Positions 46,233 through 54,475 of a stretch of DNA of 64,000 bases are shown here, one piece after another (within the stretch, counting starts at the first letter, position 1; every line of letters starts with the position of its first letter). The stretch is from Competibacter_A sp002352125. GTDB taxonomy: Bacteria; Pseudomonadota; Gammaproteobacteria; Competibacterales; Competibacteraceae. Under the pieces are notes generated by a model that was not told where the DNA came from, ran no database searches, and saw only the letters and a program-made list of their open reading frames with translations. A program made the translations under genes and the position numbers. The stretch covers positions 1 through 64,000 of the forward strand of contig DAOROA010000003.1 of the NCBI GenBank assembly GCA_035441325.1. Reading direction: 5' to 3'.

Positions 46233-46320
46233 AAAGGCAATCTTTTCGGGAATGCGCGCAACCGAAAACCGAAGGGGAAGACTCGTTGAGCCTTCCCCCG
46301 GCGACGACAAATCGCTGCGG

Positions 46321-46800
46321 TCAGAACAGCGGCTTTTCCGACACGATCAGTCCGTCCTCGTCGGCGTAAAGATAGTGCCCCGGAACGAAATTCACGCCGG
46401 CGAAGCGCACCGGGATGTCTCGCTCGCCGACGCCGCGCTTGACGCTTTTCAGGGGATGCGCGCCCAGCGCCTTGACGCCGATGCTGATTTCGGCGATAGC
46501 GGCGGAATCGCGGATGCAGCCGTTTACGACTACGCCGGCCCAGTCGTTTTCCTCGGCCAGTTCGGCGAGCTGGTCGCCCAGCAGCGCGCAGCGCATCGAT
46601 CCGCCGCCGTCCACTACCAGCACCCGGTCTTCGCCCGGTTCTTCCAGCGCAGTGCGCACCAGCGAATTGTCCTCAAACACCTTCAGGGTCACGATTCGAC
46701 CAGAAAACATCACTTCGCCGCCGTAGTCGAGAAAAGTGGGCTCGGCGATTTGCAGGCGGTCGGAAAATTCGTCGCACAGGTCGGTCGTCTTGAATTCCAT
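46321..46800 (-). CDS. rraA: Ribonuclease E activity regulator RraA
   Basis: Trimeric inhibitor of RNase E with the demethylmenaquinone methyltransferase-like fold, 159 residues. The family blocks TTDLCDEFSDRLQ, LVVDGGGSMRCALLGDQLAELA, GVVVNGCIRDSAAI and VKRGVGERD are all visible. ATG 46800 gives the usual start MEFKTTDLCD; the frame continues to 46851 without support. It lies between tex and the ion-channel pair on the same strand. Confidence 0.94.
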   Translation of the reverse strand: MEFKTTDLCDEFSDRLQIAEPTFLDYGGEVMFSGRIVTLKVFEDNSLVRTALEEPGEDRVLVVDGGGSMRCALLGDQLAELAEENDWAGVVVNGCIRDSAAIAEISIGVKALGAHPLKSVKRGVGERDIPVRFAGVNFVPGHYLYADEDGLIVSEKPLF

Positions 46801-46865
46801 GTGGGCTATTCTCGCGGATGGGGAACGGGGGATCGAAGGGCAGTTTATCACACTCGGCCAGCGTC

Positions 46866-47888
46866 TTAGCGGCTGGTGATCTTCAGCTCGATGCGGCGGT
46901 TGCGGCGGTACGCTTCCGGCGTGTCGGCCGGATCGAGCGGGTGATATTCGCCCATGCCGACCGCCGCCAGCCGTTGCGGCGGAATACCTTGCTGGATCAG
47001 GTAATTTACCACTTGTTGCGCCCGCGCCGTGGACAGCTCCCAGTTGGACGGGAACCGGCCACTGCGGATCGGTGCCCGGTCGGTGTGGCCTTGCACTTCG
47101 ATGATGACCGGCAAATCTGGCGGCAACCGGGCGGCGAGTTGCTGGTAAACCATGGCGAACTTGTCCAGATCGCCGCTTCCCGACTCCGATAGCGTGGCGT
47201 CGCCGGAGGCGAACAGCACCTCGGACTGAAACACGAAGCGGTCGCCCACCACCTTGATATCGGGATTGTTGGCGAACACCTCGCGCAAGCGGCCGAAGAA
47301 ATCGCTGGCGTACTTCTCCAGTTCTTCGACTCGCTCCAGCAGCTTCTTTTTCAAGGCGCTATCCAGTGCCTCGATTCGGCCCTTTTGCTCGACGATGACC
47401 GCGTCGCGTTGCGCCAAATCCTGCTGGTTCGCGGCCAGGGCGCGATTGAGCCGCTCCAATTCTGCCGTCAACCGCTCGGCGCGGGCGCTGAGCAGCGCCG
47501 CTTGTTCTTGCGCGCTGGTGGCGGTTTGTAGAGCTTTATCCTTGTCGGCGCCCAGCGCCGCTCGCGCTGCTTGCACTGCTGCCAGCTCGTCGCGCAATTG
47601 CGCCAGCAGCTTGTCCCGTTCGCCGGCGGAGGATTCCAATCCCTGCACCCGGCCGCGCAATCGCGCCGCTTCTTTCTCGGCGTCGCCGGCCAATCCTTCC
47701 AGGTGATCGACGATCCGCTGCAACTGACCGATGGCGCTGTCCTTGCCCATGATCTCGCGGCCGATCAATACCTCGGTGACCACGAAGACCGTAATCAAAA
47801 AGATCAGCACCATCACCAGCCCGCCCAGCGCGTCGGTGAACGCGGGCCAGATGTTGAATTCGCTGATTGAATCACGCCGGCGGGGCAT
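46866..47888 (-). CDS. MotB/OmpA-like protein with coiled coil
   Basis: A 340-residue inner-membrane protein. One transmembrane helix near residues 15-40 carries an Asp at the place of the MotB proton-binding residue (FTDALGGLVMVLIFLI). A long coiled coil follows (about 60-200), then a peptidoglycan-binding OmpA domain with EVQGHTDRAPI and NWELSTARAQQV, ending YRRNRRIELKI. ATG 47888 overlaps the upstream MotA-like gene by 17 bases, so both are made together. No flagellar gene is nearby; it is more likely part of a cell-envelope ion-driven motor than of a flagellum. Confidence 0.85.
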   Translation of the reverse strand: MPRRRDSISEFNIWPAFTDALGGLVMVLIFLITVFVVTEVLIGREIMGKDSAIGQLQRIVDHLEGLAGDAEKEAARLRGRVQGLESSAGERDKLLAQLRDELAAVQAARAALGADKDKALQTATSAQEQAALLSARAERLTAELERLNRALAANQQDLAQRDAVIVEQKGRIEALDSALKKKLLERVEELEKYASDFFGRLREVFANNPDIKVVGDRFVFQSEVLFASGDATLSESGSGDLDKFAMVYQQLAARLPPDLPVIIEVQGHTDRAPIRSGRFPSNWELSTARAQQVVNYLIQQGIPPQRLAAVGMGEYHPLDPADTPEAYRRNRRIELKITSR

Positions 47889-48954
47889 GGTCCGGGTCCT
47901 GTCGTTCGCCGGTCTGCCGTTCCAACAGCCGGGCGATAGTCCGCAGTTCGTGGCGTAGATCGGCGGTGCGGTCATTCTCGATGTTTTGCAGGGTCGTCCG
48001 CAGCGAATCGATCCGTTCGCCCAGATTTGCCACCTGTTCCGCTACCCGGGTGATCCCTTCGCCGCGATTGGCCAGATATTCCGTGGTCGCCGCCACCCGC
48101 TCCAAGCGGTCGGTGGTGGCTTGCAGCAACGCCGCCAGATGCCGGGGCGAAATCGTTTCGGTTTGCGCGGTGACCGTGACCACCGGTTGCCACAACGGCA
48201 CTAGATCGCTGACCACCAGCGCCTCCAGTTGGGCGTGATGATCGTTTTGGGCGTGGAACAGTTGCAGTTCCAGAAAACCCAGCGCCAGCGCCCCGAGCAG
48301 GCCAAACAGCGAAGCCGAGAACGAAGTTCCCATCCCGCCCAGCGGTGCGGCCAGCCGGTCCTTGAAATTGGCGATCAGCGTCATGGTATCGGTGGCCTTC
48401 TCGGTGGACAGGCCGCCGATCACGTCGCGCACGCCGGCGATGGTGAGCAGCAGGCCGTAAAAGGTGCCGATCAGGCCGAGCAGCACCAGCGCCCCGACCA
48501 GATAACGCACCAGCGCCCGCTGGTCGTCGCCGCGCGTGGCCAGCGAATCCAGCAGATACGGCAAAGTCGCGGTGGCGTCGCCGTGGCCGACGACCCGATG
48601 GACCTTGTGCAGAAAATCGCTCAACGTCCGTCGCCAGCCGTTCCCCAGCAAGGTTTCGTCAGCCTGTTTCAAGGGAAGCTCGCGGCGGCGGGCTTTGAGC
48701 GCCACGGCTGCCGCACGCTCGGCGGCGCGCACGTCGAGCAGCGTCCCGGTCAGCGCCTTGAGGGTGTAAGCGACGCCGAACAGAAAGGCGACGGCTATCG
48801 TGCCGTTCAGATAGGGATTGGTCAGAAAAGCGGCGGTCAGCGGTTTCTGGAAAAACGCGCCCAGCGCCGCCAGCGCGACCAAAAATAACAGAGATCGAAC
48901 CAGGTAGCGGTTGGCGCCCCGGTTGGAGCGCCGGTCAGAAGTGGTCATGGGCAT
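47872..48954 (-). CDS. MotA/TolQ/ExbB-like channel protein
   Basis: A 360-residue membrane protein with two N-terminal transmembrane helices (about 20-75), a cytosolic stretch, then two further helices (ALVLLGLIGTFYGLLLTI and FSASLFGLLGALALGFLEL) that form the MotA/ExbB core, and a C-terminal heptad-rich tail (about 270-350). The core motif GLIGTFYGL-x-GLGGMGTSF-type is characteristic. Partner is the MotB/OmpA-like gene that overlaps its 3' end. Together they look like a 5:2-type ion-driven motor of unassigned role. No zorC/zorD-like genes follow. Confidence 0.82.
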   Translation of the reverse strand: MPMTTSDRRSNRGANRYLVRSLLFLVALAALGAFFQKPLTAAFLTNPYLNGTIAVAFLFGVAYTLKALTGTLLDVRAAERAAAVALKARRRELPLKQADETLLGNGWRRTLSDFLHKVHRVVGHGDATATLPYLLDSLATRGDDQRALVRYLVGALVLLGLIGTFYGLLLTIAGVRDVIGGLSTEKATDTMTLIANFKDRLAAPLGGMGTSFSASLFGLLGALALGFLELQLFHAQNDHHAQLEALVVSDLVPLWQPVVTVTAQTETISPRHLAALLQATTDRLERVAATTEYLANRGEGITRVAEQVANLGERIDSLRTTLQNIENDRTADLRHELRTIARLLERQTGERQDPDHAPPA

Positions 48955-49043
48955 GGGCTATCCATCGTCTCCCGGACAGAGGGAGCGCACTTTACAGGAA
49001 TCGGGTAAACGATGGGTACGACAGCCGAATGCGACAACGGTTG

Positions 49044-49649
49044 CTACGCTTTAAATCCCTGTCCCCAATTGCCCTCGAACGCGAGGCGGTCAAGGGGCTT
49101 GCGTTCGCGCGGCACCAATTCCCGTTCTCTCAAGTCATCCGGCAAGACCTCGACAGGGCCAGGATGACCAACCGCAATCATCGCCATGCAGGCGTGATCG
49201 GCGGGAATATTGAAGCGGGCTTTGGCCTGGTCGGGATCGAAACCGGCCATCTGGTGCGCTACCAGACCCAGCGCGGTGGCTTGCAGACAGAGATTTTCGC
49301 TGGCGGCGCCGGTGTCGTGTTGCGCCCAGCGATTTGGCTTGTCGTTGTGGCCGAAATTCGGGGCCGCGATGGACAGCAGCAATACGGGCGCGTTCTTGAC
49401 CCAGACTTGGTTGCCTTCGGCCAGGCATTCGAACGCTTGTTGCCAACTGGCGGCATTGTGGAACCGGTCCCAGACCAGGTAGCGCCACGGCTGGTCGCCG
49501 AAGCAGGATGGCGCCCAGCGCGCGGCTTCCAGCAGTGCCGCCAGATGCTCGCGGCTGACCGGTTTACTTGGGTCGATGGCGCGCGGGCTCCAGCGGTGGG
49601 CGATCAGATCGGCGATAGGCGTTTGGGTGATGGCGGGTTTTTCGAGCAT
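49044..49649 (-). CDS. Nitroreductase family protein
   Basis: FMN-dependent oxidoreductase fold of 201 residues. It shows the N-terminal RWSPRAIDPSKPVSREHL with the FMN-phosphate-binding Arg/Ser, the EAARWAPSCFGDQPWRYLV block, and a late GLVAHQMAGFD and GHPG. The substrate is unknown. ATG 49649 is supported by gggag; the longer frame to 49763 is rejected. It is divergent from the thioesterase-like gene at 49778. Confidence 0.87.
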   Translation of the reverse strand: MLEKPAITQTPIADLIAHRWSPRAIDPSKPVSREHLAALLEAARWAPSCFGDQPWRYLVWDRFHNAASWQQAFECLAEGNQVWVKNAPVLLLSIAAPNFGHNDKPNRWAQHDTGAASENLCLQATALGLVAHQMAGFDPDQAKARFNIPADHACMAMIAVGHPGPVEVLPDDLRERELVPRERKPLDRLAFEGNWGQGFKA

Positions 49650-49777
49650 GATGGAACAATCTCCCGGTCGTTGGTTTTTCGAGACTCTATAGAGACCACG
49701 CCGGACGCGAAAAGCGCGACAATGCACGCCCGTATTCCTCGAAATTTTTCGATTTACCCGCACATGGGGGAACCGCC

Positions 49778-50239
49778 ATGTCTTACCAGCAGGAAATCAA
49801 CGACTACCTTAACCACCACGTCCCGCTGTTCCAGGCGATGCAAGCGCGGTTGGAACGCTGCGACGAAAGCGGATTATCCATGAGGGCACCGCTGGAGCCG
49901 AACATCAACGACAAGGGCATCGCGTTCGGCGGCTCGATGGCGGCCATCGCTTCCTTGACCGGTTGGGCGCTGACCCGCATCACCCTGCGCGAACACGGCG
50001 AAACTGCCGAAATCGTGATCACCGACAGCACGCTGAAGTTCCTGCGTCCGGTGCGCGAAGAAGTTGTGACCGAGTGCACGCGACCGGATGCCGCCGTGGT
50101 CGAACGATTTATCAACAGTTACCGCCAGCGCAGCAAGGCTCGCTGGAATGTCGAGGTCGTCATTCGCGCCGACGGCAAGCTGGCGATGATTTTTAACGGG
50201 CAGTACGGCATATTCAGAGCAGCCGAAAAAGCCGGATAA
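49778..50239 (+). CDS. Hotdog-fold thioesterase-like protein (YiiD C-terminal type)
   Basis: A 153-residue protein with the hotdog-fold arrangement: MRAPLEPNINDKGIAFGGSM, where Asn/Asp and the helix after GGSM correspond to the active-site region of YiiD_C/PaaI-like thioesterases, then VITDSTLKFLRPV. It probably cleaves an acyl-CoA or acyl-ACP; the substrate is unknown. It lies 18 bases before the pabB-pabC fusion gene on the same strand and may share its transcript. Confidence 0.8.
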   Translation: MSYQQEINDYLNHHVPLFQAMQARLERCDESGLSMRAPLEPNINDKGIAFGGSMAAIASLTGWALTRITLREHGETAEIVITDSTLKFLRPVREEVVTECTRPDAAVVERFINSYRQRSKARWNVEVVIRADGKLAMIFNGQYGIFRAAEKAG

Positions 50240-50257
50240 GGCGGTTCGTTCGACGCC

Positions 50258-52000
50258 ATGCCGGATAACGTATTGATTCGAGAGGGCGGGCGCTGGCTTC
50301 GCTTCGCCGCACCGATTCGAGTAGTGGCCGCGATGCGGCCGGACGAGGTGGTTCCGGCATTACAAGCGATTGAAGCGGCCGTCAATCGGCACCGTTATTT
50401 TGCCGTCGGCTTCATCGCCTACGAAGCCGCTGCCGCATATGGCTTGGCCGTCCATGCTCCGCTGCCGGATCTACCGCTGCTCTGGTTCGGTCTGTACGAG
50501 AGCGCGGCAGCCAACGAAGATTGGGCATTCGGTTTTGGCCGTTCGCCATCGTCCGATTCGTGCCTGGCCGGTCTTTGGCAACCCGCCGTCGATCGAATCG
50601 ACTATGGAAAAATCGTCGGTCGCGTCAAGGATTATCTCGCTCGCGGCCACACCTATCAGATCAACTATACCTTTCCGCTGCACACCGACTTTGCGGGCGA
50701 GCCGCTGGCGTTCTTCGCCGGTTTGGCGGCGGCGCAAGCGACGGAATACGCTGCTTTCATCGACACCGGCCGGTTTACCGTCTGCTCGATCTCGCCGGAA
50801 CTGTTTTTTCGGTTGGACGGCGAACGGCTGACCACGAAGCCGATGAAGGGGACGGCAGCGCGCGGACGCACTTTGGCGGAGGACGAGGCTCACATCGCCG
50901 AATTGCGGCGCTCGGAGAAGAATCGAGCCGAAAACCTGATGATCGTGGACATGCTGCGCAACGATTTGGGCCGGGTGGCCCGCGTGGGCAGCGTGACCGT
51001 GCCCCGGCTGTTCGAGGTGGAGCGTTATCCCACCGTGTTGCAAATGACCTCCACCGTCGCCGCCCGAACTGATGCCACAGTGGCGGAGATTTTGGCGAAC
51101 CTGTTTCCCTGCGCTTCGATCACCGGCGCCCCCAAGGTGCGCAGCATGGAGATCATCCGGGAACTGGAGCCGCAACCGCGCGGCATCTATACCGGAGCCA
51201 TCGGTTTCATTGGCCCGGAGCGGCAAGCGCGATTCAGCGTCGCGATTCGCACCGCGCTGATCGACCGCGAGCGGGGACGAGCGACGTATGGGGTGGGCGG
51301 CGGCTTGGTGTGGGATTCGGAGCCGGGCAGCGAATATCGGGAATGCCTGCTCAAAGCTCGCGTGCTGACCGAGCAGCGGCCCGCGTTTCGGCTGCTGGAA
51401 ACGCTGCTCTGGGAGCCGGAAAACGGCTATTTCCTGCTGGCGGCGCACTTGGCGCGGTTGGCGGACACGGCGGTTTATTTCGGCGTGCCGCTCGACCGGC
51501 CCGCCATCGAAGCTCGTTTGGCCGAGCGAGCATCGACCTTGAGCGAGGCGAGCAAAATCCGGCTGCTGGTCGAGCTGGACGGTGCGTTCGCAGTGGAAGT
51601 GGCGCCTTTGACCCAGGGAGCGTTATCGCAACCGGTACGGGTCGGTTTGGCCAAAACGCTGGTCGATTCGAGCACAATCTGGCTGTATCACAAGACCACC
51701 CGCCGCGAGCTGTACGACGCTGCCCGCGCTTCCCGGCCCGATTGCGACGAGGTCATTTTGTGGAACGAACGCGGGGAATTGACCGAGGCCAGCACGGCGA
51801 ACGTGGTGCTGGAATTGAGCGAGGGGTGGGTGACGCCACCGGTCGCGAGCGGTTTGTTGGCCGGCACGTTTCGAAATTGGCTGCTCGCCGCCGGCCAAAT
51901 CCAAGAGCGAATCCTAACTCCAGTCGATTTGCACACCGCCCGGCGCATCGCTTTGATCAACTCGGTTCGGAAATGGCAGCTAGCTCTTTTCGTTGCCTGA
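50258..52000 (+). CDS. pabB: Aminodeoxychorismate synthase I fused to aminodeoxychorismate lyase-like domain
   Basis: Folate pathway enzyme of 580 residues joining two activities. Residues 1 to about 375 are PabB (chorismate-binding): TTKPMKGTAARGRT, SEKNRAENLMIVDMLRNDLGR and CASITGAPKVRSMEIIREL are diagnostic. Residues about 385-580 are a PLP fold-type IV (PabC/aminotransferase) domain with the Lys in LYHKTTRRELYD and the NERGELTEASTANVV cofactor loop. Such fusions make 4-aminobenzoate with a separate PabA glutaminase. Start ATG 50258. Confidence 0.92.
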   Translation: MPDNVLIREGGRWLRFAAPIRVVAAMRPDEVVPALQAIEAAVNRHRYFAVGFIAYEAAAAYGLAVHAPLPDLPLLWFGLYESAAANEDWAFGFGRSPSSDSCLAGLWQPAVDRIDYGKIVGRVKDYLARGHTYQINYTFPLHTDFAGEPLAFFAGLAAAQATEYAAFIDTGRFTVCSISPELFFRLDGERLTTKPMKGTAARGRTLAEDEAHIAELRRSEKNRAENLMIVDMLRNDLGRVARVGSVTVPRLFEVERYPTVLQMTSTVAARTDATVAEILANLFPCASITGAPKVRSMEIIRELEPQPRGIYTGAIGFIGPERQARFSVAIRTALIDRERGRATYGVGGGLVWDSEPGSEYRECLLKARVLTEQRPAFRLLETLLWEPENGYFLLAAHLARLADTAVYFGVPLDRPAIEARLAERASTLSEASKIRLLVELDGAFAVEVAPLTQGALSQPVRVGLAKTLVDSSTIWLYHKTTRRELYDAARASRPDCDEVILWNERGELTEASTANVVLELSEGWVTPPVASGLLAGTFRNWLLAAGQIQERILTPVDLHTARRIALINSVRKWQLALFVA

Positions 52001-52065
52001 TTTTCGTTGCGTTGAGCCAATTTGTTCTTCAGATGCCGCTGTATTTTGAGACTCAAACGTTTGAA

Positions 52066-52157
52066 TTCTTCGTGTAATGGACCCAGAAGTCTCTCAAAAG
52101 TAGCGAATGCTTCCGCTATGTCTGCACCTTCCCCTGTCTTGTATTCGTTTCGTCAAC
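52066..52157 (-). pseudogene. Tautomerase-gene remnant
   Basis: The minus strand encodes VDETNT and, after a one-base shift, IAEAFATFERLLGPLHEE. This matches the intact tautomerase at 56063-56452 (VDETNTKQEKAQYVAEAFAA, KLLGPLHEE). The two DNA stretches align over 92 and 93 bases with one deletion. It marks the eroded end of the cassette region. Confidence 0.75.
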
Positions 52158-52233
52158 AGCCTTGGGTGGCTCATATTTTAAGGCACCTTTGAGGATCTCC
52201 ACAATTAAAGCTCCCAGCTTTGCCGGGAGATGC

Positions 52234-53241
52234 TTATTTATTAAAGTGTATTATGGATTTCATTTTCTGATAATGTTTATTATGAATGAGGGATGAGATG
52301 GCAATTTTGGCAAATTCCTTTATCTGAGAAGCGGCGATGCCGTACAAATAACTTTGGAGAAGGTGTTTGAGTGCAAATTTGTGATGATTTAGTTTTCTGA
52401 AGCGATAACTGGCGGACATATGCCGATCAAACAGCATCCGCTTAAGTTTTTGAGTTGTAGAATAATCCAGCGATTCGAGCAAAAGGTATTTTGTAAATAA
52501 ATTGATATGATCAAGAACGGCTAATAAAGTATTTTCGATGCTGTTGCTAGTTAAGCTATTGTTATGACGATAATATATACTTGTTACCAGGTTTTTAAAT
52601 GCAAATCTTGCACTTGATTTTCGATATAGATTTATAGAAAAATCTCTGTCTTCGGAACGTTTAATATCTTCATTAAATAGCGTATCTGCTATTACTTTTC
52701 TTCTAATAATCATAGTCTGTAAATGCATAAACGACTCGTCTAGTAAAGCATTAAACATGTCATCGCAAATCAAATAATATTTATCGTTAAGTTCTTCAGT
52801 TTTCAGGATTTTCAAAAAATTACGATCAGAAAACCAGTTTCCGATTTTTCGTTTTGTTTCATGTTCTTGTATTTCAGAGTTGTAAAATACAATATCGATA
52901 TTCTTGTTCTTATCAAGAAATGTAACACCCTCTTCTAAGTGGTTTTGGAGCCATAGGTCGTCTGCATCCAAGAAGGCTACATAATTACCATTTGCATTTA
53001 GTAGGCCTGTATTTCTGGCGCCTGATGGCCCTTTTTTTCGATCATTTCTTAGCAATTTGATTTGACGATAATGTATGCACAAATCAGATACAACAGCTCT
53101 TGTATTGTCAGATGAGCTATCATCAATAACTATGATTTCTGTTTCCGAGCTATATTTCTGAGCCAAAACACTGTTGATGGCATCAGCAATAAACAGTTCA
53201 GCATTAAAAGCTGGAATAATAACCGAAATTCTTGGGGACAT
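52234..53241 (-). CDS. Family 2 glycosyltransferase
   Basis: Cytosolic GT-A enzyme of 335 residues that transfers a sugar from a nucleotide donor to an unknown acceptor. It has the GT2 start VIIPAFNAELFIADAINSVL, the nucleotide-binding VIDDSSSDNT, KKGPSGARNTGLLNA and the metal-binding DADD (FLDADDLW). The C-terminal half is AT-rich and has no transmembrane helix. Base composition is far lower in GC than the neighbouring pabB gene, and a half attC lies just upstream, so it was probably captured as an integron cassette. Confidence 0.88.
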   Translation of the reverse strand: MSPRISVIIPAFNAELFIADAINSVLAQKYSSETEIIVIDDSSSDNTRAVVSDLCIHYRQIKLLRNDRKKGPSGARNTGLLNANGNYVAFLDADDLWLQNHLEEGVTFLDKNKNIDIVFYNSEIQEHETKRKIGNWFSDRNFLKILKTEELNDKYYLICDDMFNALLDESFMHLQTMIIRRKVIADTLFNEDIKRSEDRDFSINLYRKSSARFAFKNLVTSIYYRHNNSLTSNSIENTLLAVLDHINLFTKYLLLESLDYSTTQKLKRMLFDRHMSASYRFRKLNHHKFALKHLLQSYLYGIAASQIKEFAKIAISSLIHNKHYQKMKSIIHFNK

Positions 53242-53259
53242 TAATTCCTTCTTTTCGCA

Positions 53260-53300
53260 GCTAACGTTGATATTAAGCGGCGCCGGAGCAATGCGAAGGG
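53260..53300 (-). other. Partial attC site upstream of the glycosyltransferase
   Basis: The plus strand reads GCTAACGTT, then TTAAGCGGCGCCGGAGC, the order of the 3' half (R' and L') of an attC. The matching other half is not visible. It lies about 20 bases before the gene start, as attC R' boxes do throughout this array. Confidence 0.5.
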
Positions 53301-53438
53301 AGTTTTATAGTAACACCATAAAATTATGCTTGGGTAATCGATTAGCACAGCGGGATGGCTGAAATAGGCACCCACGCACTCTGGGGTGTTGCGGAGGAAT
53401 TGCAAGAAGGTTTCGGCCTTTTGTTACAGGGTGTTTTT

Positions 53439-53575
53439 GGTAGTGGCGCAAAAACGAATGTTTTTTGCTGGATGATTGACGGTTATCCTTGATAGATGGC
53501 CGCTCTGTTAGCGGTTTGTCTCGCTCATTATGCTGTACTGCCATGAATCTGAACATTTTATTTTGAACCACTACC
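53439..53575 (-). repeat. Small inverted-repeat element (MITE-like), copy 2
   Basis: Same 137-bp element as at 19946-20082, in opposite orientation, bounded by GGTAGTGG (53439-53446) and CCACTACC (53568-53575). Most differences are transitions and there is no length change. It has inserted into a methyltransferase gene, cutting it after VVVV. Confidence 0.75.
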
Positions 53576-53885
53576 ACTTTATCGATGTCCGCTTCTGCTT
53601 CCACGAGAACCGTCCAATCAGGGCCTCCGGCAGACGTGTGCTGTAGACTGATTGAAGGTACACGAGCAGGTCCGGCCATATTGAAGACGAACAGCTCTCC
53701 GGGGAGAAGAGCCGTATAAATCCGGTCAAACATTTTCGCGCGAACCGCAGCGCTATTTGTTGTAGCGAAGATGTAACTGAAAATCTCTCCAATCGCTGTC
53801 ACGGTAACGCAGGAGGGCTGTCCGCTGTGGCAAAGGAGCCCATTCGAAACGCCGCATGCAGGACACGCTTATGTGTGATCTGGAG
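53576..53885 (-). pseudogene. SAM-dependent methyltransferase remnant
   Basis: The minus strand gives HAAFRMGSF, then after a one-base frame change near 53817 CVTVTAIGEIFSYIF and RIYTALLPGELFVFNMAGPA, which follow the order of class I methyltransferases (post-II to post-III motifs). The N-terminal SAM-binding loop is missing and the 3' end is interrupted by the MITE-like element. It is not functional. Confidence 0.7.
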
Positions 53886-53911
53886 CAACGGCTCTGACGG
53901 GCCGGTTTCGA

Positions 53912-54343
53912 TTAATAAATGATTTCCCATTTCTCTACTCCACCGTCTATTTTGGTGAATAAAGGATGCACTTGTATCTCTTTTAGAGATTTAAGCTCTT
54001 TATATCGGTTTGCATCACGAACCTTTAATTTGCTCAATAAATGTTTAAATTCGTATTCAACCTGGCCTTTGGTTACCTGTATCTGTTTGCATTCACCTTT
54101 ATCGGCTATCTTTTCTCTGTTGAACTTATAGGTTCTCTTATCTGCTTCATCTGCTACGTACCATAGATAATTAGTAATTGCGGTTTTAGAATTTTCAGCA
54201 TTCTTGAACCTGATTAGCTGTGGATGGTTTTTGTATCCATTTGTCTTGCCAAGTAATACGTTTTGCGCCAAGAGTCCTTCTCTCCACAACGCTACCAAAC
54301 CTTTTGAATCTAAATAGCCTGGATGTATTGACCAAAGTCTCAT
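53912..54343 (-). CDS. Pyrimidine dimer DNA glycosylase family protein
   Basis: Protein of 143 residues beginning MRLWSIHPGYLDSKGLVALW, with REGLLAQNVLLGKTNGYKNHPQL and HPLFTKIDGGVEKWE; this is the Pyr_excise family related to T4 endonuclease V and its bacterial homologues. It would cut beside UV-induced pyrimidine dimers. ATG 54343 overlaps the stop of a short upstream frame (ATGA). It forms the last clear cassette of the array: attC lies upstream at 54407-54475, but none is visible after its stop. Confidence 0.82.
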   Translation of the reverse strand: MRLWSIHPGYLDSKGLVALWREGLLAQNVLLGKTNGYKNHPQLIRFKNAENSKTAITNYLWYVADEADKRTYKFNREKIADKGECKQIQVTKGQVEYEFKHLLSKLKVRDANRYKELKSLKEIQVHPLFTKIDGGVEKWEIIY

Positions 54344-54406
54344 TCATCACCTTCTGCAACATAACATACTAGGTAATAAGCGCGCCCCAGCACCAGATGC
54401 CGCTCC

Positions 54407-54475
54407 TTCCAACATTTGAAATCATCGGCTTGTGCGGCTTTTCGCGCGGGTTTGGTAGGGATTGAGAGGTTAGCC
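54407..54475 (-). other. attC site 1
   Basis: Minus strand: GGCTAAC box at 54469-54475, central palindrome with CGCGCGAAAAGCCGC, and GTTGGAA end box at 54407-54413. The stop codon of the upstream NTPase gene (TAA) lies within the first box. Confidence 0.75.

Noticed and set aside
46866..48954. Zorya defence system
   Set aside because: ZorA-like and ZorB-like folds are present, but there is no zorC, zorD or zorE gene; flanking genes are rraA and a nitroreductase.
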